Below are positions 15,572 to 24,987 of a stretch of 33,528 bases of DNA, piece after piece. How positions within the stretch are numbered: position 1 is the stretch's first letter; each line of letters begins with the position of its first letter. The DNA is from Gemmatimonas sp. (GTDB taxonomy: Bacteria > Gemmatimonadota > Gemmatimonadetes > Gemmatimonadales > Gemmatimonadaceae). The notes beneath the pieces were generated by a model that was not told the DNA's origin, searched no databases, and worked only from the letters and a program-made list of their open reading frames with translations. Made by a program: the position numbers and the translations under genes. The stretch spans positions 1-33,528 of the forward strand of contig JAABRL010000046.1 of assembly GCA_011390935.1 (NCBI GenBank), given 5' to 3'.

Positions 15572-18500
15572 TCACGGCAACCCCGCCCCCAAATCGTTCC
15601 AGTGCAGGATGGCATTGAACCCCATCATGAACGCACCCTGCGTCTGCCAGCGCCAGAACGGCCGCGTGGTGAACATCACCACGTGCCCCTCACCCAACTG
15701 CTGCGACATCACGGTGGGACGGTTCGACAAATGCTCACCACCCTCCAGCACCCCCGACAGCAGCATGTCCCGGGGACTCGCCGGAAACTGCACGACCACG
15801 CGCGGGCGCATGGCGGGCAGCGTCACCATCACCGGATCACCGGCCGCGCCGAAACGTCCGAACGTGGGCGCCTCCTTGGGCACCGATGCGATGGCGCTGG
15901 TGGGCCACTGCTGCGTGGGATTCCAGCGCGACTTCTCCACCCAGGTCGCCATGGGCGACGTGTTCTGATACACGCTGCTGCGACGTGCGGCCGGCCCGAT
16001 GCCTCCACCGCCCGCGGCTGCGCCGGAAAGCGCCGCCGAGCTGCCGGGCCGGAACACATCGATTTCGCTGATCGGCTTCGCTTCGGGCATGGTCGGGGCA
16101 CCCGCGTCGAGCAGCGTCCCGCCGTTGAAGTAGATCGGCAGCTGATTCACGTCGTACCCGTAGACGAGCGGACTCTTCATGTCACCGATGACACCGCGCA
16201 GCAACGTGCCGCGATTCACCAGCCCCGGTGCACTCGTGGTGCGCAGCCCTGGCGTGAGGCTGTACGTGGGAAAGATCGCCGACGTGTTCCCCTCGGTGAT
16301 GAGCGTGCCACCCTGCTGCACGAACTGATACAGCTGCTGCAGGCCATCGGCGCCGAGCCCACCGCGCGTATCGTCGGTGCTGTCCGGATACCCGATGTCC
16401 GGATATTCCGCGGTGCGCTTGTACGGAATCGGTGCGCCACTGGTGGGCGCCCCCTGCCCCACGGCACCGCCATGTGGCCACAGAATCACATCGAAGCGCT
16501 GCCGCAAGGATGCGATCTTGCGCACCTCGTTCTCGCCGAAGTAGGTGTACGGCACACCGTAGTGATCGAGCGCGGCGCGCACCCACCCTTCGTCCTGCGT
16601 GTTGGACCAGCTGTGGATGTAGCCGATGCGCGGCACGTCCAGGTCATGCGTGGGCACGGCCGGCAGCGAGGCCGTCGCCACACCGGTCAGGCCCAGCTCC
16701 GTGAGCAGCGGTTCAATGCGCGCGCGATTCGCATTGCGAATGATGAACGCGCCCGGTCCGAAGCGGCGGCCATCCGCGGTAAACGAATCCTGCGCCGCAC
16801 GCATGGCCACATCGGCCAAGCGGAAACGCAGCCGCATGAGATTGTTGTCGCCGCTGTTCGCCACGATGATCGTGGAGCCCGTACCGGTCACACCACCGGC
16901 CGCCGTCACGTGCGATGAGGCGCGCGTCATCGGCGCCGCGTAGAGCGTCGCGTCGGTCACTTCGCGCACGATGATGTTGCGCATCATCGGGAACGTCCAG
17001 CCGGTGTCGTCGTACGGCGATGGATTGGCGGTGGGATAGTTCTGCACCGCGAAGTACATGTCGGCGATCGTGCGCAGCGGCTGATCGCCACGAATGATCC
17101 AGTCGCCGCGCTTGACCGCAACATCGCCGAAGGTGCCATCGGCATCGGCGACATGGAACTCGAGCCCCTGATCCATGAGGTCGTTCACCGCCTCGGCCGC
17201 GTTCTGCTTGTGCTGCTGCATCGCGGGAATCACCCACCCCTTGGTCGGGCCATTGGTGCCGCGCGCAATCGCGTTCTTGTTCTTGATCCAGTAGTTCTCG
17301 AGGAAGCGGTCACGCTCCTTGCCCGTGTTCCACAGCGACAGGATGATCGCCGACTGCTGGATGTTCGTGTTGGCGCGCGGTCCCCAGCGAATGTCGTTGG
17401 GCGTGGGGTTGGGACGATACCACTCGCGGCTCTGGTTGTAGTTCGAGCCGCCGAGCACGCGCGTGAGTGCATCTTCGTTCGCGCGCGTCGGTGCCGTCGC
17501 GGGCGTCGCCGCACCGCCGCGCGCACCGGCTACCTGCCCGTCGCAGCCACCACCGTAACTCTGCACCTCGTAGAAGCGACCGATCGCGTTCACGGTGTGC
17601 ATCATGAAGAACATGTAGTTGGGCACCCAGCCGTCGTAGAACCCGTAGGTCCACACGCCCGGCACGCCGCGCTTGGTCATTTCCATGACCTCGTTCTGCG
17701 CCATGTACCACCATTCGTTCACCGTGACCGGGTCCACCTGCTCGTTGTACGGACCCGTTCCGGTGGACACGTACAGCAGCGTGGCCTGTTCATGCAGGTC
17801 GTGCATGATGATCGGGCGCCACGCCAGGTTCGTGTTGCGCACATGCTGCGTGAGCTTGAGGAACTGCCCCATGCCGTCGCGATTGTTGTCGTGCGCCACG
17901 TACTTGCCCCAGTACGGCGTGGGCATGGGCTGCCCCGTACGTACGCGATAGCAGATACCGTCGAGAATCTTTTCGCGGCCATCGGGCTCGATCACCGGCG
18001 TGATCATGGTGATCACGTTCTTCCGAATGCTCGCGATGCGCGGCGACTCATCCACCACCAGGCGGTAGGCCAGCTCCATGAGCATCTCGGGGCCACCGGT
18101 CTCGGTGGAGTGGATGCCGCTGGTGAGGTAGTAGATCGGCTTGGCCTTGCCATCGATCAGCTCACGGGCGCGCGCCTCGCTCGTGGTGCGCGGATCGGCG
18201 AGTTCATGCATGTAGGCCTTGTACTGATCGAGATTTGCGATCGTCTCTTCGTCGCTCACCACGAAGGCCACCATATCGCGCCCTTCCTCGCTCTTGCCGA
18301 GCACCCAGAACTTCGCGCGCGTTGGTGCGGCCTTGGCGATTGCTTCGAGGTAGCGATGAATGTCGCGCGCCTTCGTGAGATAGCCCGGCGTGCCGATCAC
18401 ACGACCGATGCCGGGAAAGGTGAGCGGCGTGGGCACCACATCCGACGCCGGCAGGTAGTCCACGAGCTCGGTGCTGATGCGTGGATCGGTGAGGTGCTGC

Positions 18501-18658
18501 CGAATGAGGCGCGTGTACTCCTCGTCGATGCGCTGCGTGGAGGCGGCGGGCTGCGCCGACACGGCGGTACTCGCCATGACGGTGAACGCAGCGGCCACGC
18601 TCGCACGTCGCATCGCGCGCCAGAGCGGGATACGAGGCGAGGCGCTGAGACGGGACAT
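15572..18658 (-). CDS. Large exported M14 family zinc metallopeptidase
   Basis: A 1028-residue exported protein with an N-terminal carboxypeptidase-like (M14) domain. ATG 18658 has GGAG 8 nt upstream; the frame is open 14 codons further. The signal peptide (RASVAAAFTVMASTAVSAQ) is clear. The zinc motif HxxE is seen as SGIHSTETGGPE (H183, E186), and the third ligand is H286 or H289 in IIMHDLHEQ; these are the elements expected of an active M14 enzyme. The region after about residue 400 is a long extension. It includes a class I glutamine-amidotransferase-like segment (about 700-820, with VILWPHGG and GGTLITEGNTSAIF) and a final beta-rich part. This layout is common in exported M14 proteins of environmental bacteria, and substrates are unknown. 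The 3' end abuts palindromic repeat copy 2. Confidence 0.9.
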   Translation of the reverse strand: MSRLSASPRIPLWRAMRRASVAAAFTVMASTAVSAQPAASTQRIDEEYTRLIRQHLTDPRISTELVDYLPASDVVPTPLTFPGIGRVIGTPGYLTKARDIHRYLEAIAKAAPTRAKFWVLGKSEEGRDMVAFVVSDEETIANLDQYKAYMHELADPRTTSEARARELIDGKAKPIYYLTSGIHSTETGGPEMLMELAYRLVVDESPRIASIRKNVITMITPVIEPDGREKILDGICYRVRTGQPMPTPYWGKYVAHDNNRDGMGQFLKLTQHVRNTNLAWRPIIMHDLHEQATLLYVSTGTGPYNEQVDPVTVNEWWYMAQNEVMEMTKRGVPGVWTYGFYDGWVPNYMFFMMHTVNAIGRFYEVQSYGGGCDGQVAGARGGAATPATAPTRANEDALTRVLGGSNYNQSREWYRPNPTPNDIRWGPRANTNIQQSAIILSLWNTGKERDRFLENYWIKNKNAIARGTNGPTKGWVIPAMQQHKQNAAEAVNDLMDQGLEFHVADADGTFGDVAVKRGDWIIRGDQPLRTIADMYFAVQNYPTANPSPYDDTGWTFPMMRNIIVREVTDATLYAAPMTRASSHVTAAGGVTGTGSTIIVANSGDNNLMRLRFRLADVAMRAAQDSFTADGRRFGPGAFIIRNANRARIEPLLTELGLTGVATASLPAVPTHDLDVPRIGYIHSWSNTQDEGWVRAALDHYGVPYTYFGENEVRKIASLRQRFDVILWPHGGAVGQGAPTSGAPIPYKRTAEYPDIGYPDSTDDTRGGLGADGLQQLYQFVQQGGTLITEGNTSAIFPTYSLTPGLRTTSAPGLVNRGTLLRGVIGDMKSPLVYGYDVNQLPIYFNGGTLLDAGAPTMPEAKPISEIDVFRPGSSAALSGAAAGGGGIGPAARRSSVYQNTSPMATWVEKSRWNPTQQWPTSAIASVPKEAPTFGRFGAAGDPVMVTLPAMRPRVVVQFPASPRDMLLSGVLEGGEHLSNRPTVMSQQLGEGHVVMFTTRPFWRWQTQGAFMMGFNAILHWNDLGAGLP

Positions 18659-18689
18659 CGGGGAACTCCGCTGGGGTGGAAAAGCGAAC

Positions 18690-18720
18690 CGCGCCGCCAC
18701 CGGTCAACGGTGGCGGCGCG
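18690..18720 (-). terminator. Intrinsic terminator after the small exported protein gene
   Basis: CGCGCCGCCACCG (18690-18702) pairs perfectly with CGGTGGCGGCGCG (18708-18720) across a 5-nt loop. On the minus strand the stem is followed by GTTCGCTTTTCC, a short T-run. It lies 24 nt past the stop of the 128-residue gene and upstream of the M14 start, so it separates the two transcripts. Confidence 0.8.
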
Positions 18721-18744
18721 GGCGACAACCTGCGTGGCGCAGTG

Positions 18745-19131
18745 TTACTTGTTGCGTCGCGCCGAGAACGGCATGTTGCCCATACCGGATACGTCCATGC
18801 TGCCCGTCATGTTGTCGGCATCGGTGAGCAGCGCGGTGGCGGCAATGTCGAGCGCCTGACCACCCATGTCGAGGCCGAACACGAAGTTCACCGTGTCGCC
18901 CTTCACGGCGCCGCGCACCTGCGCTTCGCCCAGTTCGGACGAGAGCACGCCGCTGATCGAATCACCCTTCTGCTCCACCACGAGCGAGCTGGTGACCGAC
19001 TGCCCCTGCGCGTCGACGGCGACGCTCCAGGTGCCCGAGAGATCGGCCACGAAGCGGGAGGCGTTCGCGGAGAACGCGGAGAGGCCCACGAGCAGCGTGG
19101 TGGCCACGAGGATTGCGCGAGTCTTCATCAT
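18745..19131 (-). CDS. Small exported protein, paralogue of the protein at 11640-12038
   Basis: A 128-residue exported protein of unknown function. It opens with MMKTRAILVATTLLVGL and a signal cleavage region at SANAS. The mature protein starts VADLSGTWSVAVDAQG, continues VVEQKGDSISGVLSSE and GAVKGDTVNFVFGLDMGG, and closes with MDVSGMGNMPFSARRNK. Spacing and the shared KGDxVNF and SGMG...RNK blocks make it a clear paralogue of the 132-residue protein 6.7 kb away. The pattern suggests a small beta-barrel or lipocalin-like fold; no ligand can be assigned. Two adjacent ATGs (19131 and 19128) could start it. It lies 130 nt after the TonB receptor gene and has its own strong terminator. Confidence 0.78.
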   Translation of the reverse strand: MMKTRAILVATTLLVGLSAFSANASRFVADLSGTWSVAVDAQGQSVTSSLVVEQKGDSISGVLSSELGEAQVRGAVKGDTVNFVFGLDMGGQALDIAATALLTDADNMTGSMDVSGMGNMPFSARRNK

Positions 19132-19261
19132 GATGAGAGCACCGGGTTCGTTGTCAGGAGTCCGTCGGACTCAGCATGCCAGCCGCGTACAGTACGCCGA
19201 CCAATGGTGAAAGTTGCGCCCATTTGGGCCGGGAAGCAATCGTTTGGCAACGAGCGGGGGC

Positions 19262-21631
19262 TCAGAACTCCCAGTTGAGCCCGATCGTGGGCAATCGGCC
19301 GATGCCCTCATTCCGCTCCACCTGGCGCAGCCGCGGGTTCCATTGCGGTGCGCCGCCATTGTCGCGCCCCGACACATTCTGCACGTCGAGAAACGCAATC
19401 AGCTGCTGCCGCCCGAACACGAACCGGCGATCGACCCGAAGATCCACCGCAAAAAAGGTGGTCAGTCGCTCGGTGTTGTAGCGCGCGAAGTCCAGCGACC
19501 CTGCGGTCGCCCCCTCCGTGACGAAGGGCGTATTTGGCAGCCCGCTCGCTCCACGCGCGCGCATCGCCACCTCCCACCGGGCATTGGGGCGCCAGCCGAG
19601 GACGCCGTTGGCGATCACAGGCGTGTCAAACGCGCCCGGCGCCTCGGTGCCATCGAGTCCGGTGAACCGCGTGCGATTCACACTCGCACTCGCCTGCCCA
19701 TAAAACGGGGTCGCCCCCAGCTTTTTCTGCACGAAGAGCTCCGCGCCGAACGACTCGCCGCGACCGCTCGACGACAGCGGCTCGAGCCCGAAGGGAATGT
19801 CGGTGGTGGCGTCGTCAAACCCGCTCGGACTCAGTACCGCCTGCGGCCGGAAGAGGCGCGTGGGATAGTCCGCGTACCGCTTGCCGTACACCTCGAGCTG
19901 CACCTTGAGCTCGCTGCCGACGAGTCGTGTGGCACCTAGCACCACCTGATCGGCGCGAAACGGCTGCAATCGTCGGTCATTGCCCGCATCACCCACCAGC
20001 CAGATCAGACTCGGCGCCTGCCAGTAGCGCCCGCCGGCGGCGGTGAGCGTGGTGGCCTCGTCCAGCTGCACCGTCGCGCTCAAGCGCGGCGCGAGCCGCA
20101 CCGCGTTGTTCAGAAAGCCGTACCAATCGGCGCGCAATCCGCTCGAGAGTCGCACTCGCGGGCGAACCTGCCAGGCGAGTTGCGCGTAGGTGCCGTTCCG
20201 CAGCGCGGTGAAGCTGGTGTCCACCACCAGCGGCTGCGGCGAGCCCGTCGCGTCACGCCGGACGTTCCCCGCCAGCGCAGCCTCGTACTGCAACGCACTC
20301 GCGTACTTCATGATCGTGCCGGCTTCCATCTCCAGTCCAGCGCGCGGCGCCCACGTCACGTCGGTACGCAGTGACGTCTCACCTTCCGTGCTGCGATTCT
20401 CGAACACCGGCTGCAGCAGCGTATCACGCTGCGCCGTCACGAAGCGCGTCCATGTGCGGCCGAGCGTGGAGGTCACGGTGCCGCGCGGGATCAGCCGCGC
20501 CCAGGTCAGCCCGCTGAAGTACTGATCCTGCGACGGCGCGAGTACCTGCGCGTTCGAGAGACGATCATCGGCGCTGTCGTTGTCGAACGTCACCGTGCCG
20601 CGCGCCGCAACGGCGAGAAAGCTCACCGCGTCGCGCGTGGTGGGACGCCACACCGCTTTCACGGTGGCGTCGGTATACGACGGAATGAAGCTGAGGCCAA
20701 TGGCCTTGAAGAGCAGATCGAGGTAGCTCTGTCGCACGTTGGCAAAAAAGCTCGCGTTCTCCCCCAACGGTCCTTCGAGCACGGCGCCCACCTGTGATGC
20801 GGCCACGTTGAGCTCGCCCGCCAGCCGTTCGCGGTTCCCTTCGCGCAGCGTGAGCGTGGTCGCCGATGATGCCCGATCACCATAGCGCGCGCCGAATCCT
20901 CCCGCACTCAACGCCGCCGATTCGATGAAGCGGATGTTGATCAGCGAAATCGGGCCACCCGTGGACCCCTGTGATCCGAAGTGATTGATGTTCGGCACTT
21001 CGATGTTGTCCACCACGAACAGATTTTCGAACGGCGCGCCGCCGCGCACGATGAGATCGTTGCGGGCACCGCTCGTCACCCCCACACCAGGCGCCACCGA
21101 GATCGCGCGCAGCACGTCCTCCTGCGCACCCGGCTGCCGGCGCACCTCTTCGGCGCTGTACGTCTGCGTGGACACCGGCGCGCGCATCGGCGGCAGCACC
21201 GGGAACGCCTCCGGACGCACCGTCACCGTCTGCAGCTGTCGCTGCACACCGCTCACGCGAATCGTCACCTCGGCCGGCTTCGCGGGCGACACGGCCACAT
21301 CACCGCGCGAGACGGGGGCATAGCCCAGTGCGCGCACCTCGATGGTCACGATGCCGGTTCGCACCCCGCGGAGCGTGAACCGCCCCCGCTCGTCGCTCTG
21401 CGTGGCCACGTCCTGCCCGCGTACGCGAATCGTGGCCCCCTCGATCGGTGCGTCGCCCACCACGTCGATGATCCGGCCGACGATCACACCGGTGGGCGCC
21501 GTCTCCTGCGCGTACGCCAGCCCCGGCACCAGCGCCAAGAAGACAGCGGCCACCAGCGCGGCGAGTGTCCTCGCGTAGACCGACAGACTTACAACGCGGA
21601 ACGCATCAGATCGACGTGACGAACGGTACAT
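19262..21631 (-). CDS. TonB-dependent receptor with carboxypeptidase-regulatory-like N-terminal domain
   Basis: A 789-residue outer-membrane receptor. I start it at ATG 21631; the frame is open upstream through the overlapping glycosyltransferase gene. The signal segment (TLAALVAAVFLALVPGLAYA) is followed by a carboxypeptidase-D-regulatory-like domain (about 38-115, GVIVGRIIDVVGDAPIEGAT). The plug domain starts about residue 135 and includes EDVLRAISVAPGVGV and NDLIVRGGAPFENLFVVDNI. The remainder is a 22-strand barrel, ending IGLNWEF with the terminal Phe typical of outer-membrane barrels. Substrate cannot be inferred, because no inner-membrane transporter or TonB gene lies nearby. The gene starts inside the 3' end of the glycosyltransferase gene (43-nt overlap). 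Confidence 0.9.
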   Translation of the reverse strand: MYRSSRRSDAFRVVSLSVYARTLAALVAAVFLALVPGLAYAQETAPTGVIVGRIIDVVGDAPIEGATIRVRGQDVATQSDERGRFTLRGVRTGIVTIEVRALGYAPVSRGDVAVSPAKPAEVTIRVSGVQRQLQTVTVRPEAFPVLPPMRAPVSTQTYSAEEVRRQPGAQEDVLRAISVAPGVGVTSGARNDLIVRGGAPFENLFVVDNIEVPNINHFGSQGSTGGPISLINIRFIESAALSAGGFGARYGDRASSATTLTLREGNRERLAGELNVAASQVGAVLEGPLGENASFFANVRQSYLDLLFKAIGLSFIPSYTDATVKAVWRPTTRDAVSFLAVAARGTVTFDNDSADDRLSNAQVLAPSQDQYFSGLTWARLIPRGTVTSTLGRTWTRFVTAQRDTLLQPVFENRSTEGETSLRTDVTWAPRAGLEMEAGTIMKYASALQYEAALAGNVRRDATGSPQPLVVDTSFTALRNGTYAQLAWQVRPRVRLSSGLRADWYGFLNNAVRLAPRLSATVQLDEATTLTAAGGRYWQAPSLIWLVGDAGNDRRLQPFRADQVVLGATRLVGSELKVQLEVYGKRYADYPTRLFRPQAVLSPSGFDDATTDIPFGLEPLSSSGRGESFGAELFVQKKLGATPFYGQASASVNRTRFTGLDGTEAPGAFDTPVIANGVLGWRPNARWEVAMRARGASGLPNTPFVTEGATAGSLDFARYNTERLTTFFAVDLRVDRRFVFGRQQLIAFLDVQNVSGRDNGGAPQWNPRLRQVERNEGIGRLPTIGLNWEF

Positions 21632-22836
21632 GGCATCAGGGAGGGTCGCGAGACGGACGGTCGGCTGCGTTGCCGATGATTGCTCCCTGAATGATGCACA
21701 GGCGGACGCGGATCCCGGCGCTGCAGCTCGGCGAGGGTCAGCACCCGTCGTGCGATGTCGCGCGCCGCGTCGGGACGCCCGATCGCGAGCGCGGCCTCTG
21801 CGGCACTGGTCCGGGCGTCGAGCGCCGCCTCCCCGCGGCACCAGCTGCGAACGGCGTCCACGACGAGGGGCGCGGATGGCGCCCACACCCCCGCGCCATT
21901 CGCCACCACGTGCTCCACATTGCCTGTCTCCTGCCCCGGAATCGCTCCCGACAGGACCAGCGGGCACCCGGCGGCACACGCCTCGCTGATGGTGCCCGGA
22001 CCGGCCTTGGTCACGATGGCCGACGCCGCGCGAAACATGCGACCGAGTCCGTTCACGAACCCGTACACGTGCACCGTGCCGCGCCACGCTCTCGCGCGCA
22101 GCCGCGCCTCGAGTGCCGCGTTTCGCCCAGCGACAATCGCCAGGTCGCACGGTAGCTGCGCCGCATCGAGCCGCTCGGCCAGCAGTTCCAGCGGTCCCAC
22201 CCCATCCCCCCCGCCCATGAGCAGCACCGTGGGCCGCACCACACTCCACCCCAACTGCGCGGCCAGCACCGACCGCTCCCCCGGCTGCGCGGCGAAGTCG
22301 CGCGACACCGGCACCCCGTGTTCTTCGAGACGACTGGCCTTCACGCCACTCGCCAGCGCCTGCGACTGGGCACGTCGCGTCGGAACGGCCACGAGCGAGG
22401 CGCTACGGTCGTACCAGGAGCGGTGCCCGCTGGCCAGATCGGTCACCACCACCACCAGCGGCACATCGGGGAACGCACGACGCAACGGTGACGTGAGCAG
22501 CGGATGCGTGGACACCACAACATCCGGCCGCTGCGCGGCTTCCAGCGCGCGAAACGCCGGCCGCAACGCCGGCCACGCGAGCGCCTGCAACGCCCGTGTG
22601 ACGCGGGGCGTGTTCGTAAGCCGAAACCCTCCGTGCCACAGCCACGAGGCGTGGTTCACCACGCGCGGGTACGCAGCCGACAGCCGATCAAAGGGCCATC
22701 GCCGACTGGCCGCATACGGGTCGGAGAGCGTGAGTTCCGCGTCCGGCGAAAGATCGCGCAACGCGTCGGCCAACGCCGTGGCCGCGGCACGGTGCCCGCC
22801 GCCGGTGTCTGAGAACGCGAGCAGGATGTTGGGCAT
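21589..22836 (-). CDS. MGDG synthase / UgtP-like glycosyltransferase (GT28 type)
   Basis: A 415-residue glycosyltransferase related to monogalactosyl/glucosyl-diacylglycerol synthases and MurG. ATG 22836 starts the family sequence directly: MPNILLAFSDTGGGHRAAAT carries the glycine/His loop of the MGDG-synthase N-terminal domain. The C-terminal domain holds TVLLMGGGDGVGPLELLAER and the nucleotide-sugar site KAGPGTISEACAAGCPLVL followed by PGQETGN. The likely reaction is transfer of a hexose from a UDP-sugar to a membrane lipid; donor and acceptor are inferred from the family. The last 40 or so residues are Arg/Ser/His-rich and outside the family fold, and they overlap the TonB receptor start by 43 nt. 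No ribosome site is evident. Confidence 0.85.
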   Translation of the reverse strand: MPNILLAFSDTGGGHRAAATALADALRDLSPDAELTLSDPYAASRRWPFDRLSAAYPRVVNHASWLWHGGFRLTNTPRVTRALQALAWPALRPAFRALEAAQRPDVVVSTHPLLTSPLRRAFPDVPLVVVVTDLASGHRSWYDRSASLVAVPTRRAQSQALASGVKASRLEEHGVPVSRDFAAQPGERSVLAAQLGWSVVRPTVLLMGGGDGVGPLELLAERLDAAQLPCDLAIVAGRNAALEARLRARAWRGTVHVYGFVNGLGRMFRAASAIVTKAGPGTISEACAAGCPLVLSGAIPGQETGNVEHVVANGAGVWAPSAPLVVDAVRSWCRGEAALDARTSAAEAALAIGRPDAARDIARRVLTLAELQRRDPRPPVHHSGSNHRQRSRPSVSRPSLMPCTVRHVDLMRSAL

Positions 22837-22901
22837 GGCGTCAACGAAAACAGGACGGTGCCGCGATCCTGCCACGGCGCCGTCCCGGTTACGTAACTGT
22901 G

Positions 22902-22925
22902 GCGCCGCCCGTGCATCGGCGGCGC
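22902..22925 (-). terminator. Weak hairpin after the first LVIVD gene
   Basis: GCGCCGCC (22902-22909) pairs with GGCGGCGC (22918-22925) across an 8-nt loop, 21 nt past the LVIVD gene stop on the minus strand. No T-run follows. The nearby decamer GTTACGTAAC (22888-22897) is self-complementary. The 110-bp gap could instead hold the glycosyltransferase promoter. Confidence 0.35.
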
Positions 22926-22946
22926 GCGGTGCTCAGGGACCCGTCG

Positions 22947-24914
22947 TCAGTTGGACGACGTGGCCAGCTCGCGCACCGATGCCGCGAGCGTGCGCACCCG
23001 GGCCGAGTCCTTCGAGCCGTTGGCGTCGCCGTCGAGCTGCGTGGCCAGCGCAGTGAGCGCACTGCTGCGCGCCGACCCAGCGGCCGACTCGGCGTTGCTG
23101 AGCGCGGTACGCACCGCGGCAATGCGCGACGCGGACAGGCCGCCATTGCGCGCCAACTGATCGACGTACGACCGCGACACCGCAAACGACGGCGCCCACG
23201 TGTACTGCGTCTGCCCCTGCGGATTCAGATACTCGTAGCGCACCGACTTCGCTGCATCGATCTCGTTCTGCGACAGATACTCACTCGGCACCAGCTCGAA
23301 GATGTCCAGCCCGCGAGCGATTTCGGAGTTCACGATCAGGCCGTTGTACCAGTACACCGACCACGTGCCGCCCATTTCCATGCGTTCGGCATCGATCGGA
23401 CCACGATCGTGGTACGCGATCTCGTACGGCTTGGTGGGATCGGTCCAGTCGAAGATCGAGATGCCGCCCTGATACCACGACTGCACCATGATGTCGCGTC
23501 CCGGCACCGGAATCATGGAGCCGTTGTGCGCCACGCAGTTTTCCTGGGCGGTCTGCGGCGCGGGCAGCTTGTAGTAGCTCTGGAACACCATCTGCCCGTT
23601 CTCGATCGTGAAGATCGCGTTCGCGCCCCAGGACATCGGATCATCTGCGCGGCACTTCGGCGCGCCACCACCGCCCCATTCATCGGTGAACAGTACCTTC
23701 GTGCCGTCGTTGTTGAACGTGGCCGAGTGCCAGTATGCGAAGTTGGAATCGGACACCGCGGCCACGCGCTTCGGATTGGCGGGATCCTTGATGTCGAGCA
23801 GCAGGCCGTAGCCCTCACAGGCACCACCGGCAAGTCCAATGGCCGGATACAGCGTGATATCGTGGCACTGATTCGGACCGGGGCGCGGGCCGTCCGTGTT
23901 GCCGCCTTCACCGCCCATCATGCGCGCGATGAGCGACGGGATCGCGGCGCGAAACGTCGCGCTGTCCGCCGCCGTGGGTGCACCCGTGCCATTGCGTGCG
24001 CGCACGACCTGCGCGAGCTGCATGTTCACGAACTGGTCGGGGAGCACCATCGTCTCGCCCATGATCTCGGCGATGAACGCGCCACGCGCCTTCGCGGCAT
24101 CGATCTCCGCCTGATCGGCCGGTGATGCGCCGTGCGACGGCGGGGCCACCAGGCCTTCGAAGATGCGCGGCGAGCCGACAATGGCAGCCTTCGACGGATC
24201 GGCGAGCGGTACCTTGATCACTTCGATGCGGAACATCGCCGAGTTGGGATTGGCGCTCGGCAGACCCGCCGAACAGCCGGGCAGTTCACCCTCTGGGCGC
24301 ACGGGCGCCGAACCGGACACGTACACGTACACGTTCTGCGTGTCCTTGGGGTCGACGAGCACCGAGTGCGTGTGCGAGCCACGGCACGTCTGCACGTTGC
24401 CGATGTACTTCGGATTGCGAATGTCGCTGATGTCGAAGATGCGAATGCCGCGCAGGCGATCGGTGCTCACGGCGGTCTGCACACCCTGTGCGCCGCAGTC
24501 GAGGCGTCCTTCCATGCCCTCGCCCGACACGAAGAGCAGATTGCGATACACCGACACGTCGCTCTGCGACGCGGGGCACACGAACTCCTTCACAATCGAT
24601 GGCCGCACCGGGTTGCTGATGTCCCACACCTGGAAGCCGGCGTAGCTGCCCTGGAACACGTAGTTGCCAAGGAACGCGAGATCGGTGTTGGTCTTCCCGA
24701 GAAAGGCGGCCGGCGGCGGTGTCGTAGAGACCATCCGCAGGTTGAGAATCGCCTCGCCCGCGTCGAACAATCCTGCTTTGAGTCCGACGCGCGGGTCGTT
24801 CATGTTGGGCGTGGTGCGCGGCATGGGCGCCGTCGAGGGCGACGATGACGGCGCGCATGCGGCAGCAGTCAGCAGAACCAGCGCCGACATCGTGGAAGTA
24901 CGGAAGACAGTCAT
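22947..24914 (-). CDS. LVIVD-repeat beta-propeller lipoprotein, cassette copy 1
   Basis: A 655-residue lipoprotein. I start it at ATG 24914; the lipobox LTAAAC gives an acylated Cys20. The frame is open upstream into the DUF305 gene. The body contains LVIVD-type repeats, short blade units such as GFQVWDISNPVRP, GIRIFDISDIRNP and GLLLDIKDPANP, indicating a beta-propeller. Conserved Cys/His islands are RLDCGAQG, TCRGSHTH, CHDITLYP, FAYWHSATF, EWGGGGAPKC and ENCVAHNGS. A helical tail of about 70 residues ends the protein (ALSNAESAAGSARSSALTAL). The function of such proteins is not established. It follows a DUF305 gene by 73 nt, and the same pair recurs at 26895-29466. Confidence 0.88.
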   Translation of the reverse strand: MTVFRTSTMSALVLLTAAACAPSSSPSTAPMPRTTPNMNDPRVGLKAGLFDAGEAILNLRMVSTTPPPAAFLGKTNTDLAFLGNYVFQGSYAGFQVWDISNPVRPSIVKEFVCPASQSDVSVYRNLLFVSGEGMEGRLDCGAQGVQTAVSTDRLRGIRIFDISDIRNPKYIGNVQTCRGSHTHSVLVDPKDTQNVYVYVSGSAPVRPEGELPGCSAGLPSANPNSAMFRIEVIKVPLADPSKAAIVGSPRIFEGLVAPPSHGASPADQAEIDAAKARGAFIAEIMGETMVLPDQFVNMQLAQVVRARNGTGAPTAADSATFRAAIPSLIARMMGGEGGNTDGPRPGPNQCHDITLYPAIGLAGGACEGYGLLLDIKDPANPKRVAAVSDSNFAYWHSATFNNDGTKVLFTDEWGGGGAPKCRADDPMSWGANAIFTIENGQMVFQSYYKLPAPQTAQENCVAHNGSMIPVPGRDIMVQSWYQGGISIFDWTDPTKPYEIAYHDRGPIDAERMEMGGTWSVYWYNGLIVNSEIARGLDIFELVPSEYLSQNEIDAAKSVRYEYLNPQGQTQYTWAPSFAVSRSYVDQLARNGGLSASRIAAVRTALSNAESAAGSARSSALTALATQLDGDANGSKDSARVRTLAASVRELATSSN

Positions 24915-24987
24915 GACGAAGCGATGAAGGGGAACCGAAAATCGTGCGTCTGCGTGCTCACGCAGTGCACACGGGACGACGGCTACA

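Noticed and set aside
15270..15618. Small open frames inside the 160-bp repeats
   Set aside because: They exist on both strands because the repeats are palindromic and stay open by composition; no start signals support them.
17153..18859. A 568-codon plus-strand open frame over the M14 peptidase gene
   Set aside because: No ribosome site or recognizable domain; it mirrors codon bias of the M14 gene, whose zinc motifs are intact on the other strand.
22888..22897. GTTACGTAAC as a regulator binding site
   Set aside because: A lone 10-bp palindrome with no second copy in the window; too short to support a claim.
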